DNA of 64,000 nucleotides from Pisolithus tinctorius (Eukaryota; Basidiomycota; Agaricomycetes; Boletales; Pisolithaceae): contig JANFAH010000014.1 of assembly GCA_024663395.1 (NCBI GenBank), positions 496,001 to 560,000 of the forward strand. Reading direction: 5' to 3'. Of the stretch, positions 35,800-47,965 are shown one piece after another. The position numbers and the translations under genes are program-made. How positions within the stretch are numbered: the first letter of the stretch is position 1; each line of letters begins with the position of its first letter. Below the pieces are notes generated by a model. The model had not been told where the DNA came from. It ran no database searches and saw nothing but the letters and a program-made list of their open reading frames with translations.

Positions 35800-36580
35800 C
35801 GAGGGGGGGTTTAGAACTCGACCGCCCCTGGTCGTCCTCTCTCCTCGCGACTCACTCTCGACCTCACAGGAACTCCACCAACGGCTCCTCGAACCTCACA
35901 AACGCATCCTAGAACCTTCGACTCTACCCTCTCGCCCTCAACCCTCAACACCCCCCTCCCACAGCTCGGCACCCCAGTCAGACGACGATGGAGGTAATTC
36001 CAGACAGGAGAATAAGTGTGTAATAAATCGGGTGCGACGGAGGGGGGGGGACTGCTTCTCGAAACGCAGCATATGGCGGGTAACGATGGCAAGGTAGAGG
36101 GGCAGCAGGCCGGCAGGCATGGTAACACCTGGCCCCTAACGAACTAACCTGAATGCAAATATGTACCTGTAAAAAGACTTCCTTTCAGGGACGTATTCAC
36201 AACCTGCATGCATGCCACGCTCTCTCTCGAACGTATACCTCAACCTTAAGACCACTTAGCAGACATGAGACTAGAGAAAAGAAGCATGGAACTTGAACCA
36301 GATGCCGACGTCACTCAACGTCACACTTCCTCTATGATATACCGGCCTCCCTCAACTTCTGAACTTGTGCCTCACGCACAGGAACGAATTCCGTCGGATG
36401 ACCTGAGTCTTGACTTCCGCTACAAGGCCGTCCTTGTCAGCACTCAGCTCCTTCATCGTCGGTTCTACGCCTGTCTTCCAGGCGTCGCAGCCTCCGGATC
36501 CTGCTTCCTATCCACTCCTTCGTATGCACCGGGGACGGCCCTGCACCTGCTGTCCTCGCTTCCGCAGCGTCGACGCTCTA
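35800..36580. other. No convincing gene
   Basis: Frames of 100-140 codons on both strands are Pro/Ser-rich or basic and lack recognisable motifs. A plus-strand frame (36,265-36,690) opens with ATG but overlaps the minus-strand coiled-coil remnant. Confidence 0.35.
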
Positions 36581-36589
36581 CATATGCAT

Positions 36590-37480
36590 GCGCCCTTTTA
36601 TATCTTGTGTCTCGTCTATGGCTGAGTCCGGCGGACGGAGCTGTTGCGCTAAGTGTCGCTGCGCGACCTCGAGTCGCCTGTCTTCGTTGATTACTTGCTC
36701 GATGCTAGAAACAACGTATTTCGACGTAGTATATGCTCGAAGCACAGTAAAACACGTCACCTTATGTCTGCAGATCCTCTCCCTTCCATCACAATTAAGT
36801 CTTCGACGCCAACGCGCGTAGATGCCGGCAGCCTCGAGCTCACTACCCTCGATCCTTTGCAGTACCTCGCAGTCAGGTGGACAGAGTCCTGGTGCCAGAT
36901 GTCGATGAACAGCCTCAAGCCATCCATCCCCGTCGACCACCTTCTCCACACTGAAAACAGCACTGCTCCCAGCAGAATACACTCGAGACAGAACACAAAC
37001 ATCACCTTGAACCCCTGGGTCCCCTCCGTGAGTTTCTCCCCCGGCGCTGCCACCCTCGAGTCCGTGTCTCGTCACGTTCGGTCTGGCTCTGCATGCCGCT
37101 CCTGTAGCGACCTTTCGCGTCGTGCAAGAGCCTCGGCTTCTTCTTTGAGGGATTCTGCTCTACGGGGACCAGCCGCTGCTTCGCTCGATGCCAACCCTGA
37201 GACACTTTCATAGTCGAGCTTTATCTTCGCACATCGGCAGGCTAGCTGTTGTCGTTGATGCGCCCACGCAAGCCTCTTTGCCGGCTTCTTCGTACTCGGA
37301 GGGGTTCTGAGACTTTTCTATGTAGTCTACCCTAGAGCCGCAAACCTGTACCATAAAGATGAAACGGAACAATGAGCGCTCGGTCTCTGATTGTGAACCT
37401 GCGTCACCTCCTGCTAGGCCTCGTCTCTCTGGCAGCCATTGTTTCTTTCCAAACGTCGACATAGATATTTGCACCTCGGA
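36590..37480 (-). pseudogene. Coiled-coil gene, decayed copy A
   Basis: Minus-strand segments match copy B at 39.1-39.9 kb exon by exon. The word CEDKARL (about 37,215) is followed by a stop where B continues RKLLEAGIERSNGWSRK, and a second stop follows SSGWSP. Downstream EKLTEGTQGFK with donor GTGATG, then VVDGDGWLEAVHRHLAPGL, then QVINEDRRLEVAQRHLAQQL correspond to B. The encoded protein is rich in heptad-like charged residues. The function is unknown. Confidence 0.6.
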
Positions 37481-38192
37481 CGCTTTGACGTTGCCACATG
37501 AACCCTTGTATTTCCTAGAGCAACATAACTGTGAGCGAAACACCTGAAGTTCAAAACAAAAAACCAAGCCACCGAGCCCACTGGGCATGGCTCCGATTCC
37601 CCTTGCACAGTGTGTGTCCCCTCGCAACTTTGAGGGTTGCCGTCGTAGTTTTAACCGTAGTCGTTGTATTTGTCTTGAGCGTTGCTTTCACACTCCTAAA
37701 CGCAGTCGTCTCTGATCATAGTCGCCATGTGCTCTTGAGTGGTCCTGTGTCATATTTGTCCATTCTCCCCATTCGTAGTAGTGCCACAGTATCCCAATCA
37801 GTAGCTTCGCATTCACGATCCACGAATCTTCTATGTCTCTCCCCCTTCGAACATCTGCTCTTGCTTCAAACGGCCATCGTTCCGTGGCGAATCATGGCTC
37901 TATTGTTCATACTCCAACCATTTCTTGTAGCCATTCGTATATCCTTTGTACCTCTAATCCCGATTGTCTTCGCTCGTATTCGTCGCATACCCTCGTGAAG
38001 TCCCAGAAACAAACCGGCTCTCCACTTGTGAAGAAGAACGCTCGTCCATCGACTCGAGAACAGATGGTGGGATGCTTGAGTTCATGTGGGTCGAACGGGG
38101 TGTTGAATGCGGATAGGACGGATTCAACGCTGGGTGGGGGTATGACGCAGGGACCGAGCGGCTGCGCAGAGCTGTGTGGCGTGTGGTGATAT
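37481..38192. other. No convincing gene
   Basis: A plus-strand frame of 155 codons (37,531-37,998) is hydrophobic but starts with a non-ATG codon and has no family signature. The minus strand is broken by stops. Confidence 0.35.
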
Positions 38193-38794
38193 TCAGTTGT
38201 AGCATTCTAAAGCTTTCTTCATAGGTTCATAACATAGATCTCGTTCTGCTTTGCCCTATAATGGTATGATAAGGGAGATAGGACATGATCCAGAAGTCAC
38301 TCATACATCTTTGCTCCAGTCGCGCACGAAAAGCTGGATCGTGCTCCGAAGCTTGTCCATGTCAGACTCTGTCGGTCTGTAACGTCCTTTTCGCGGATCC
38401 GATGGACATGTAGGCTGATTATGGGAATGGGTATATGGGTGGGAGTGGGCGTGTTCGTATGTACTTCCTCCTGCTTGGACAGGTGTCATCATTGTCTTAA
38501 TGGCGAGATGAAGGGGCCGGTTTGACGAACGCACTTGCGCGACATACCTCGAGGACCTTGCGCGTCGTTGTCAGCTTTACTTGTATCCCCGTCGACTACA
38601 AAGTCGTCGATTTCGTGACCAAATATCTCCGGATTCTCCAAGATCTTGTTCAAAAACAGGGCGTCGGCGAGTATCGCTTTGTCAACATCCTTCAACTTCT
38701 GTCCATACCCCAACTTGTTCAATAGATCGCGGTCAGCGAGCGGAATGGTGTGTATGCCTTTCCGTCGTCTGTTGTTTGCATTCAACTGACACAC
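38193..38794 (-). pseudogene. Carnosine N-methyltransferase (N2227 family) gene fragment
   Basis: Three minus-strand exons read RRRKGIHTIPLADRDLLNKL, then LADALFLNKILENPEIFGHE, then ESDMDKLRSTIQLFVRDWSK. A GT-AG intron (donor GTATGAG at about 38,311) follows, then GKAERDLCYEPMKKALECYN and a TGA at 38193. In the N2227/CARNMT1 family DMDK.RSTL.Q.VRDWS directly precedes GKAERD.CY.P, so the splice is well supported. The SAM-binding catalytic domain that should follow is absent; the downstream sequence is unrelated. The copy is a 5' gene fragment without catalytic potential. It lies between the two copies of the coiled-coil gene. An upstream first exon was not identified. Confidence 0.8.
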
Positions 38795-39124
38795 TCATCA
38801 GTCGCGACGCCCAAACTGAAAAAATATGGATGTTGTTCATGGTCGGCGTTTCGCCTGGCTGCTGTCCGAATGGTAGCTTGACCCCATAGATTCCAATGAA
38901 GACCGAGAAGAACTGGCTAAATGAGAAAATGAGAGTTGAGAGGAGCCTACAGAGAAGTTAGATGCATGTTGTTCCGAAGCTCTCGCCATCGTCCTTAAGA
39001 CGGTCTAGCACGAAAGAAACAAAAGAAATTTCGAACATAAGTGTTCGGGTGAGTAAAATCACCCGCAGCCTGGTGCGACTTGGTTGAAACGACATCGCAC
39101 GACGCAAAAAAAACACGTATTAAA

Positions 39125-39860
39125 GAAAGCCGATTATGGATACGCTCACTGGGGGTTTCGCTACGTCCACCCCTCCCGTTCTCGTAGCTTCGATGCCCTG
39201 CACACGCGCGTCCTTGATATCTCGTGTCTTGTCTGATAGTGAATCCGGTGGACGAAGCTCTTCTGCTAAATGCCGCTGTGCGACTTCGAGTTGCCCATCT
39301 TCGTTGATTACTTTCTCCATGCTAGAAACGACATATTTCGACACAGTATAAGCTCGAATTATAGTAAAACTCGCCACTTAAAGTCTGTAGATCCTCGAGC
39401 CTTCCTCGAAGATAGGTCTTCGATGCCAACGGGCGTAGATGCTAACTTCGCTCGAACTGAGTGGCAGATCTTCATATCTCATAGTCAGGTGGATGGAGTT
39501 TCGGTGCTAAGAGTCGATGAACGGCCTCGAGTCGCCCATCTTCATTGACTACCTTATCAGCGCTATAAACGGCGTACTCCATGGTAGCTAGTGTTCGAAT
39601 CAAAACAGAAAAAAGCACCTTGACGCTGTGGGCCTCCTCGCTAAGTTTCTCCTCCAGTGCCATCACTCTCGATGCTCCTTCCGCCTCGAGGAGATCCACC
39701 TTTCGGGACCAGCCGTTGCTTCGTTCGATGCCAGCTTCGAGTAGCTTTCGTAGTCGAGCTTTGTCTTCGCGATCTCGTCGAATGGCCGCACTTCGTTGGC
39801 AACTGGTTCTTTGCATTCGGACTCGTTGTATACCCTAGAACCATATATTCGTAAGTAGCC
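39125..39860 (-). pseudogene. Coiled-coil gene, copy B
   Basis: Minus-strand exons read EDKARLRKLLEAGIERSNGW, then EGASRVMALEEKLSEEAHSV, then (after an intron of about 42 nt) YAVYSADKVVNEDGRLEAVH, ending HPPDYE. A second related exon reads KVINEDGQLEVAQRHLAEEL. The motif V(I/V)NEDG.LE occurs twice within the copy, so the gene itself contains an internal repeat. A stop (ATATGA) interrupts the link between the two exons, so this copy is probably also dead, though less decayed than copy A. Confidence 0.5.
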
Positions 39861-40426
39861 CGTCACGAAACGAAAAGAAACAAAAAGCACTCGGGCTCTG
39901 CTCGTGAGTTTCACGTCGCTTTCTTCTCCTTCGGATGTCAGAGGTCGCTCGTCGACCTGAGCTCCAGGTAGTAGCCGCAAAACCGATCATAGCCGTAAGC
40001 AAATCGTCATAAAAACGAAAGGAAACGATTGTTCCCAGAAGCAGACAACCCGGCTATTTCGGTCCGGCAAGAACTCGGGGGACAAAACGACTTTCAGACC
40101 CAAGCAATAGAACACGTGACAGACAGGTCACGTGGGTCGACGTCGCCACTGCTTACAGTCCGTAGATAAGGCTACTGCCACAGGTTCGTCTGAGGGCTTC
40201 GGTAATTATTCACAAATTTCGAGCCGGCATGGTGATTAGCGCTGATTTCGCACTCGTTTCGATTCCCCTTTCAAACAGGAAACCCCACTTTGCCATCACG
40301 TGCGTGTAAGACTATCCCTTTGTTCTTCCTTTGGTCTCGAGTACATTTTAAGCCGTGCAAGGTCAGCTCCCCCCTCCCTCGTAGTTTGTTGTTCTGCTCG
40401 TTCATCATGAAATCAGAGCAGCCAGT
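39861..40426. other. No convincing gene
   Basis: Nothing recognised. A short minus-strand frame ends at 40,271. The region contains CACGTGAC-type words near 40,111. Confidence 0.35.
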
Positions 40427-40882
40427 ATGCATCTCTGGGCAACACGGATGACGAAGGAGAAGTGTATTTCTTACCTCGGACGACAAGCCAGCTCACCAGT
40501 GGTAAGTGGGCCAAGATATATTAACTCTGCTGAGTAACTGGTTTTCGACAGAAGCAAGAGTGTCCTCGGCATTTAACGAATCCAGTCCATTCACTCGAGT
40601 CCTACTCAGCCTGCTGCTCCTATTCCACTTGTACGTTTAAATCAAGCTCTTACCTCTACAAGGCCACTAACGCCAACACTGAAGAATTACTTGACTGATC
40701 CGATGACAGACAAGATCGTCTTAAGCACTGTGTCAGAGGTAACCCACTACCATTTGTTCTGAGGCGTCAGGCTCAAGCCTTCCTGACTACAGGAAATGTG
40801 GATCTTTGCGCAGGCTTACAATCGTATGTTGGACACTTTGGGTGAAATGATCCGAATGGCAGAGCGTGGGCTGCAGGAATGA
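40427..40882 (+). CDS. Small three-exon protein tail-to-tail with a Tnp2-like gene
   Basis: A plausible model starts at ATG 40427 (MHLWATRMTKEK), with donor GTAAGT after QASSPV, an acceptor ATCCAG, then exon 2 ending LKNYLTDPMTDKIVLSTVSE. Donor GTAACC and acceptor ACTACAG lead to exon 3, EMWIFAQAYNRMLDTLGEMI, ending at TGA 40880-40882. All joins are phase 0. The C-terminal exon looks helical. No family is recognised. It faces the transposase gene at 41.06 kb with 180 bp between the ends and may be that element's accessory gene (inference). Confidence 0.45.
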
Positions 40883-41061
40883 CTTGCCATCTCCATCGTA
40901 GACTGTACACAGATACCACAATGACATCCGTACTCATCCTAAAGCCATGGGATATGTGTTCGACTCATAGTATGGCACGAAACCGAAACGTGTGCCAGCA
41001 GAGTAAATCTCTCATTGTATGTACCCCAGTGACCACATGAATATGGATTCCCTCCTACCGT

Positions 41062-44000
41062 CTACTTGGTACATTCCAGTACTTCGGCTTCAATATCATG
41101 TGGAATGTTGGTTTGAGAATATATATCCTGGTTAGACCATCAGTTTGTGCCTTCAGTTTATGTGGGATGGCTGCTCGCCTTATAAAGCGGTAGTACATGA
41201 ACGACAGGTTTTGCAATATAGTCAAGTTTGAACGGGGTCTTCGCAAAAGGTGCAAGGATGTTGGATGCACGAGTGACAACAGGTGCTTCGACTTCGTCGT
41301 AGTACAAGCACCCAGCAAGGATGCCGAACTGGCGGTAAGGGTCTTGTTTTGCATCTGTGTCACTCAAAGGCGCGTAGCACGAGATAACCGCAAAGGCTAC
41401 GTCCTCTTCGCCCTTCAAAACAAACAGTGCGAGTATCTGAGCAGCAACCTCCATGTTTCTGTGCGGCCGGGGAGTTGAACCATGGCATGCGAGTTCCGCT
41501 GTGACTGAGCTGCAGGCTGGAATATTACTCCTCCCAGCTGCACTGTGTCACACCAGCATATCACTATCAACGGCATCAGTCTTGATTTCTGAAGTTCACA
41601 TAAATTTACCTTCTTCTGATTGGGTGTGCGTGTATTCCATTGCCAGTGGTAGGAAAGTCTTATGTACACGAGCCAGACGACCTTCCGTTCGCTGGTTTGT
41701 AAGAACGATCTTCAATTCCGCAGAAGTTCCAGAGGCATGAGCATCATTCAGCCTAGTTCCACGAAGTTTGGACTTAAATGCCTGTTGGAATGAGGTGCGA
41801 AGGTCCTTCATCTCTGCAGGTAGTCGCGGGCTATTCAACAGCAGTTGCAAGTTTGCTGCTCTGCACGCATCATTGACAAATGTCAACTCCAGTTCACCTG
41901 AAGGATTCAAGGGGCATAATGTGGTCAGTGATGAAACACGGGAATCTGAGATAGGTGTTCACCAAAGCGCATATTTGTCTTGGTCCTCTGAAGCGTGTAG
42001 TTAAAACGCTCGAAAGCCCAGGTTCTCCATGAATGCACTGGCCCCAGTCCGACCAGCAGTCTCTCGAAATGGAGGCAAGCATGGTGAACAGGTTGTATCT
42101 TGGCTTCCTTATACAAGTCCAAAACACCCGACAAGTAGCTCTTAAAGTGATACACGTAACGGCTTGTTAGTTCCTGCGACGTAGACCGCAAGTTAGCGAT
42201 GTAAATTGCAGTGACAAGATGCATGTAATTGTTGAGAATCCGCCGTTGCCTTCCCTGCGAGTGGCCCCAAATACGAATCAATGTAATAACGAGGTGAATC
42301 ATACCAACTGAACGCCACTGGTCAGCTGAAAGCTTTCTCTTTTCGAAGCCAAGTGATGATGGAGCAGGGAAAATGGATGAGGGAAGAACTAGCCGCTCTT
42401 GATCCCTCCATACTTCTTCAAGAACAGCCCGACCAAGTACAACGGGAATTTCGCGATAGTCCACAGCGGTGTATTCAACTGGATGCTCCGGCAGGTTTCC
42501 TTGTGCGTCGGTGAGACCATGTTCAATGCGCTGAGGTAATACCATTACACGTGCTCGAACGCCGAAGACAAGGTGCTTACCCATTTGCCAATTAGGTCAA
42601 CTAGCGCCATCTTGGTGAGCTGTTTACCATGTCCCTTCGGGTCGGGTATTAATATGCCCAACTCGCAACAGAGCGCTCGAAGTGTTGGAACCCGCACACC
42701 ATTGCCTATGCTCTTGATTGTCTTGGCAGTTTTCAGCCTAGATCGTGCATGTTCTAGCTCAGCTTCAGTCGGCATGTCACCTTGTGTCCGGGGTGGTCGC
42801 ACAGTCTTTCCTGTTGTGTGCAAACTATCATCTGCATTATCCTCTGCTGCCTATGATTTCAGGGAAACCCTGTTATGAGAATGCCTAACTGGGTCTGATA
42901 CCGTAAACTCACCTGAAGTGACTGCAAGAACAACCTTGCCTTTTGTTGATTATCGTGGCTCTCCTGAAGCTAATAAAGTACTTTCCATCGGTTATGAAGA
43001 CGTAGCGAAATATGGTGACTCACCCAATCTAATAGTGCTCGTGTTAGCATCACTGATGTACCAGCCCTCCTCAGGTCAAACTCGCGGCATAGATGCCACA
43101 GTACAGACCTACGGCATTTTTTGGAGAGAGATTCTATGCATGCATCGCCTGTAGGTTTCTGAAGTATAGTCTTGAGGCCTTTCGAAAGTTCTGCGGCAGT
43201 CGGCTTCAGAGGTGGTTTCTCAGTGGGGGAATTAGCGCCATCACCAGCTGGAGCTGTGGGACTCAGGCCCCATATGTATCGAACATGCTGTTGAATAGCA
43301 CGAAGGAAGAATGCATGCATGGAATCCAGTACTGTGAACCAAATAGGATCCCAGTAGGGCAGTCGAAGGAGCTCCGAGAATCGCACACCACAAGTCCTGG
43401 CAATTTGCTCTCGCTGCTCGCTTGAAGTTGCTGAAAGCCACTCCTCTGCATGTTTGCGGTGTTTTTCGGCAGAGCGTATCGGCCAAGACTCCATGTCGAG
43501 ATTCTCGATCATATCTGCAGGTAAATAGCAGAAGGAGCAGAACAACGTGGCCGCATGGCTGAGGAATCCCGCCACTTGACGTGCACCAAGAATGTCACAT
43601 ACGAGAGGGATCAGGGCAAGCAAAACAACCCTTCCATGCCTATAGCGTGCCGTACGCGAAAAGAAGACACCAGGTTGCCAGAACTCCAGTAGTTCGTTTA
43701 CAAGCGGGCGAAGGAAATTGTTGATCTGCTCGAGAGACGGCTTTTTCGGGCCGGGAATGACGCCACAGAGATACATATTCTCCGTGTTGTATCGGATGTC
43801 TGCGGGCAAGTTCAAGCATGCCATATAGATTCCAGTCACGGAAGATGTTCCTTTGGCAACCTTCATACCAAAAGGATTGAATCCATCAACCGCCAAAGAA
43901 AAAACCAGGCGAAGCTTATCATCTTTGCGGAAAAAGGGCTTCCCGTCACAACCCTGCATATTTCGGATGAAATTGGCATCGAAGAGGTCAGCGAATCGCC

Positions 44001-45438
44001 TGTTGTTGGAGTCAGGATCTGAGAGGTTGGACAGTGGAGCTTCCAGCGCTGACTCCAGGTCAGGATAAGATAGAATCCTTCCTAACCACCCTTTCAGCTC
44101 CTGGTATGCAAACTTCCGCACCGGACGGACAACCAGATTCCCACATATCGTCCTCTCTCGCTTCAACTTTGCAGAACAGGGATGGCTTGAAGGGAAATCA
44201 CGGAAAGTGCAGAAATCGGGGAAGTCAACGTCATCATAGAGTGCATAGCAGGACGGACAGCAAACATAGAGTCGTAGGTGAGGGTCAAGATCGAAGTTGT
44301 TTAAGATAGTGCGGTAGTCTCTTGGGAATTTCAGCAAGGATCTTCTATCTTCGGGAGCTTGTATGTCGTTGATGACGTGGGACATCATAAAGCTCAGGCT
44401 GTCGGAGACAAACCTGCTTTGCATTTGGGATATTCCACAGAGGAGATTCAAGCAAAGAATCAAGAAACTACCCGCTACAGCAGTGGGGTGGGACACTCCA
44501 ATACTTCGGAAATAGGCATCTTCCGAATATACTCAGAAAACATAGCGAAAGGTGGTATTTTGCTTACCTGTGTTGACAAAAACATAGGACTCCTTGTTGG
44601 GCGAACTGTACGAGCTCTGCTCAACTTCCTCGCTCTGTTCATCACCATCACTCTGTATGGCCCCCTCACACCGCCCCACACCTTGGATCTGTCCCGAGTT
44701 CGCAATAAGGTCTCTCCTCAGAAAACCATTCCAAGCAGCCTGCCGTATGGCATCAACCCTGTGCAACTCATCCTCTACCATAACCAAAAGCTGCAGGCGA
44801 GCGGCCTCCAGAGAGGGGAATTGCTCAAGACGTCGTAGACTGACCAGGACCCCGTACAGCCCACTCTCGTGAGCTAGTATGGCTGCATTCTCGGATGCAG
44901 TTGGGGAGAGTCGTCGATGACCCATGTTTGCGCCAGATGGGATAGAAGAATAGAGTTGGTAAAGGGCGCCAGGTTCTATGGGCCCACTCTCGGAGAAGAT
45001 GAGATTCAGGTCATATGAGAAAGACACGATCTGCTGAGTGACCACAGAACAGAGGTGCATGAGGTCGTGCAACGCATTTTCCAGAGCGATGGTTTCATCC
45101 TTAAGGTGCAGCGATGTGACGTGGTCGCACTGGTCATCGAAGTCAGTGTCGAAGGTGGGTTGTTGATCCCTTCCATTTGGTTCCTCATCCTTTGAATCAC
45201 TGGAACTCTCCATGGGACTATGCTCGATGGCGAGGTCCGCATCCCTCTCAAGTTCGGCAGCAGGACTCTCGAGATACCGGGCGGATTTGTCGAGTTTACA
45301 GTGGCGTGCATACATCGCTTTTGGGATCAATCGGCCACGAACATACTTCAATTGAGATTCGCACCAGGTTGTGCTTGATCCACAGCCTACAACATTGCAG
45401 GTGCATAACCGTGGGCGCTGGTGAGTCCTACCCCCCAT
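41062..45438 (-). CDS. Tnp2/CACTA-like transposase, apparently complete
   Basis: ATG at 45438 (MGGRTHQRPRLCTCNVVGCG). Exon 1 ends at 44568 and exon 2 starts at 44474 with phase 1 closing exactly. The big second exon carries LYVCCPSCYALYDDVDFPDF, FFRKDDKLRLVFSLAVDGFN, LCGVIPGPKKPSLEQINNFL, and LPYWDPIWFTVLDSMHAFFL with the Tnp2 DSMH signature. Later exons read KLSADQWRSVGMIHLVITLI, KEAKIQPVHHACLHFERLLV, PVHSWRTWAFERFNYTLQRT and LPAEMKDLRTSFQQAFKSKL, ending DIEAEVLECTK at TAG 41062-41064. No premature stop was seen in any exon read. A GC donor (GCGAGC) before the last exon is possible. This is the best candidate for an active transposase here. Terminal CACTA repeats were not located. Confidence 0.8.
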
Positions 45439-45797
45439 GGTCGTTGAGAAGAAGAAAGACAAAGATCTACCGAAGATTATCCGGGACGATCCGGAAGGAG
45501 ACTTCTTTTAGTTTGGTCCTCAAGAGATACTTACTTATGTATAGCCAGAAGAATGCTTGCAAGGTGCGCACCTCGAGCTGTTCGCACTAACTTTCACAGC
45601 GTCGGGACAGAGTACTATTAGTGCTTTGAGCTCATGAGTTCTGCGTAAGGACAGTATTTAGGTTTTGAAAACTCCGGTATAAATGCCCGGCATCTTGTCG
45701 ACCGTAAGATTACGAGTTCCAACAAGTTGTGGATCATCGCGAGTAGTGCGCGAGCGCGAGCCATCGAAAGCAATAACGTCTTTGGATTGGACTGTTG

Positions 45798-46675
45798 TCA
45801 CGAGTACCAGTAATTACAAGCTAGGAGTGACATCCCGTAGTAAATATCATTGTCATGGCCCTTCTGCAGGTCAAGTATTGGGAGTTGACGCTGTGCCATT
45901 AGCAGGTTACATGCTGCCAAAACGGGTGAGTAGCTAATCCTTGTCAACTGTCGAAAATCCCCACTTATGTATCTCGTCAGCCATAACAATAACACCTGCC
46001 GCAATCTCCATGCACGCCTCAACATAGCCGAGGGCGCCTTGTCCAAACATGTCCTTCATCGTGATCATGGCCATAATTCACAACAACTGAAAAGAAAATA
46101 CGTACGAGTCTCTCCCGCGAAATAACCTCGCCAGCCTCCAGAGCCCGAAGCCTATCAGTATCATCAGTAGGGGATCACGATGATGCGTGGCGATCCTCAC
46201 ATATTCTTTTTCTCTTCGTCCACGGCTTTCGCCAGTTCAAGGCAATCACGAACAAATCTAAGCTTGATCCCGTAACCAACGACCTCCTACAACGGGATTC
46301 AGCTACAAAGGCACAAAGGCAACTATAGATGTAGCACACCGGCGGTACGCCATCTTGTATGGCCTTTCGAACGTCGGGACAGATGAACTCGTTCTATAAT
46401 CAGTGGTCAGTGGTCAGCAAACATCTCGGAGGTTTCTTATTGATTCCTCACGGCATTTTCAGGGGGGTTGCCCTCTGCAGCACTGAATGGGGAGAGGAGG
46501 GGCAGGGGACACCAGCACGAGCACCGGCGGCGTTGTGCAGACGAACTGGAGTTCTGGGTGTAGATGGCAGACTCGACAGGTCTAAGAAAGTTTGGTTAGG
46601 ACCACGAGAGCGCAGGTTATACGGCGTGTAGCGCCTAATGCCCTTGCGAGCCATACCGCGCGTGATGGGAGACAT
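45798..46675 (-). CDS. Multi-exon hypothetical protein
   Basis: ATG 46675 begins MSPITRGMARKGIRRYTPYN with an LRSR basic stretch. After short introns the minus strand reads NEFICPDVRKAIQDGVPP, FVRDCLELAKAVDEEKKN, MLRALEAGEVISRERL, then DMFGQGALGYVEACMEIAAG and VIVMADEIH. A final exon ends CNYWYS at 45798. Joins at GTGAGG/ATAG and GTACGT/GAAG keep phase. I recognise no family. The central exons look helical and charged, then hydrophobic. Some boundaries, including the exon linking the basic start to NEFICPD, are not certain. Confidence 0.45.
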
Positions 46676-47965
46676 TGTGTAGTAGAGACGGAGAGGCGTG
46701 GTGAGGGTGGGGTCCATTTATACTCGGCGGCACAAAGTATGCTCACGTGCTCACCTTTGTTCATTGCAGAGAAAGAGTGTCTTTGTGCAGGTGAACTTAG
46801 GCTAGGCAAGGTGCCATCGTGCCAATGACCCCAGAGCGGAGCCCAGTTTGGTACCACGCATTCTTGATGGCGATACTGGCACCGAAGCTGGTTGGCGGCG
46901 CAAGCCTGTACTCTACGGATAAAAAACATGAGCTCTCGAACTCAGTGAGTGCGAACGCGCTGCTTCGAGCACGTGCTAAGGAGACCAAGTTCTAGTGATC
47001 GTTGCTTCGCCTTCAACTTCGATGTGGACGTTGCGATAGAGTTGCTTCCTCGCCACCTTCTCCAAGAGGCAGAGTGTTTGTACAACGTCACTTTGTCGTC
47101 GTTTGGAATTTCTTATCCTAGAATAACATAGTTGAAAGTAAAAACAACTCGAAATCGAACGAAAGTCGTCGAACTCAAAGCAGAGCTCGATGGGTTGCCG
47201 CACGCCATCATGAATCTTCGAGTTGCTTTGATTACCCGGACTTTTTGTTTCTCCCTAGATACGATGGCTTCGGAAGCAGAATCCGGTCGAAAAGAAAGAA
47301 AACGGATACATACCACGCGTTCTCCTTTGACAATGTGCCTTTCAAAGGGACTAAACTAATTCAATTTTGTCATTCTTTGTCGTACATCATGGAAAAATCA
47401 TGTAACTGTAAGCTCAACGCCATGGAATCGAATTGATATGTTGATCTCTCGAGCCCGACGAATCGATATATGTTGCCTCGACTCGATGCGAGCGTTCTTG
47501 ATGCTGTGTGGCCCCACGATGGCCGGACGCTTTTTAATAACACATGCGTCGGAGACCTCAGGGTTGCATCTCGTCTGTTTCATGGATCGTCACGATGGCA
47601 CAGCTGTAAACAAGGTGCCTGCCGTCGGAGACGGTGCTATCTTCTAGTTCACAGTTCTACACATTTCTCGCACAATACAATTCATTTAAGAGAAAAAGAA
47701 AAAATGTTTCCACAGCACTAGCTGAATGTGTTGGCTGAAAGGACAGGCTATGACGACACTAGTATTTCAGGATCATGGAAATATGGTCTACATCTGCATT
47801 GGCGGCAGCGCAAGAGTCGAAAGTTTATGCCACCATACACCAGTTCATTGCCTTAAGAGAACATGCATCCGTGGACAACTCGACGGTCAGAAAGATTGTA
47901 TTTCTCTGCGATTCTGTCGAGGCAACAGGTCCAGTCAGGTGCTCCGCACAATCAAGCGAGTGTAC
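46676..47965. other. No convincing gene
   Basis: Short frames only. A plus-strand stretch at 47,130-47,270 (KVVELKAELDGLPHAI) looks coiled-coil-like but is isolated. At about 47,608 lies the second copy of the AAACAAGGTGCCTGCCG motif (see findings). Confidence 0.35.

Noticed and set aside
37531..37998. 155-codon hydrophobic plus-strand frame as a membrane protein
   Set aside because: It starts with a non-ATG codon, has no family signature, and lies opposite decayed minus-strand sequence; antisense of Glu/Lys/Arg-rich DNA often looks hydrophobic.
45585..45623. CACTA at 45,585-45,589 and TAGTG at 45,619-45,623, just upstream of the Tnp2-like gene, as element termini
   Set aside because: They face each other only 30 bp apart and do not bracket the gene; five-base words are expected by chance.
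46797..46988. Minus-strand VEYRLAPPTSFGA resembling the alpha/beta-hydrolase motif DYRLAPE.PFPA
   Set aside because: The match is short, with no GxSxG motif, no oxyanion motif and no open frame on either side.
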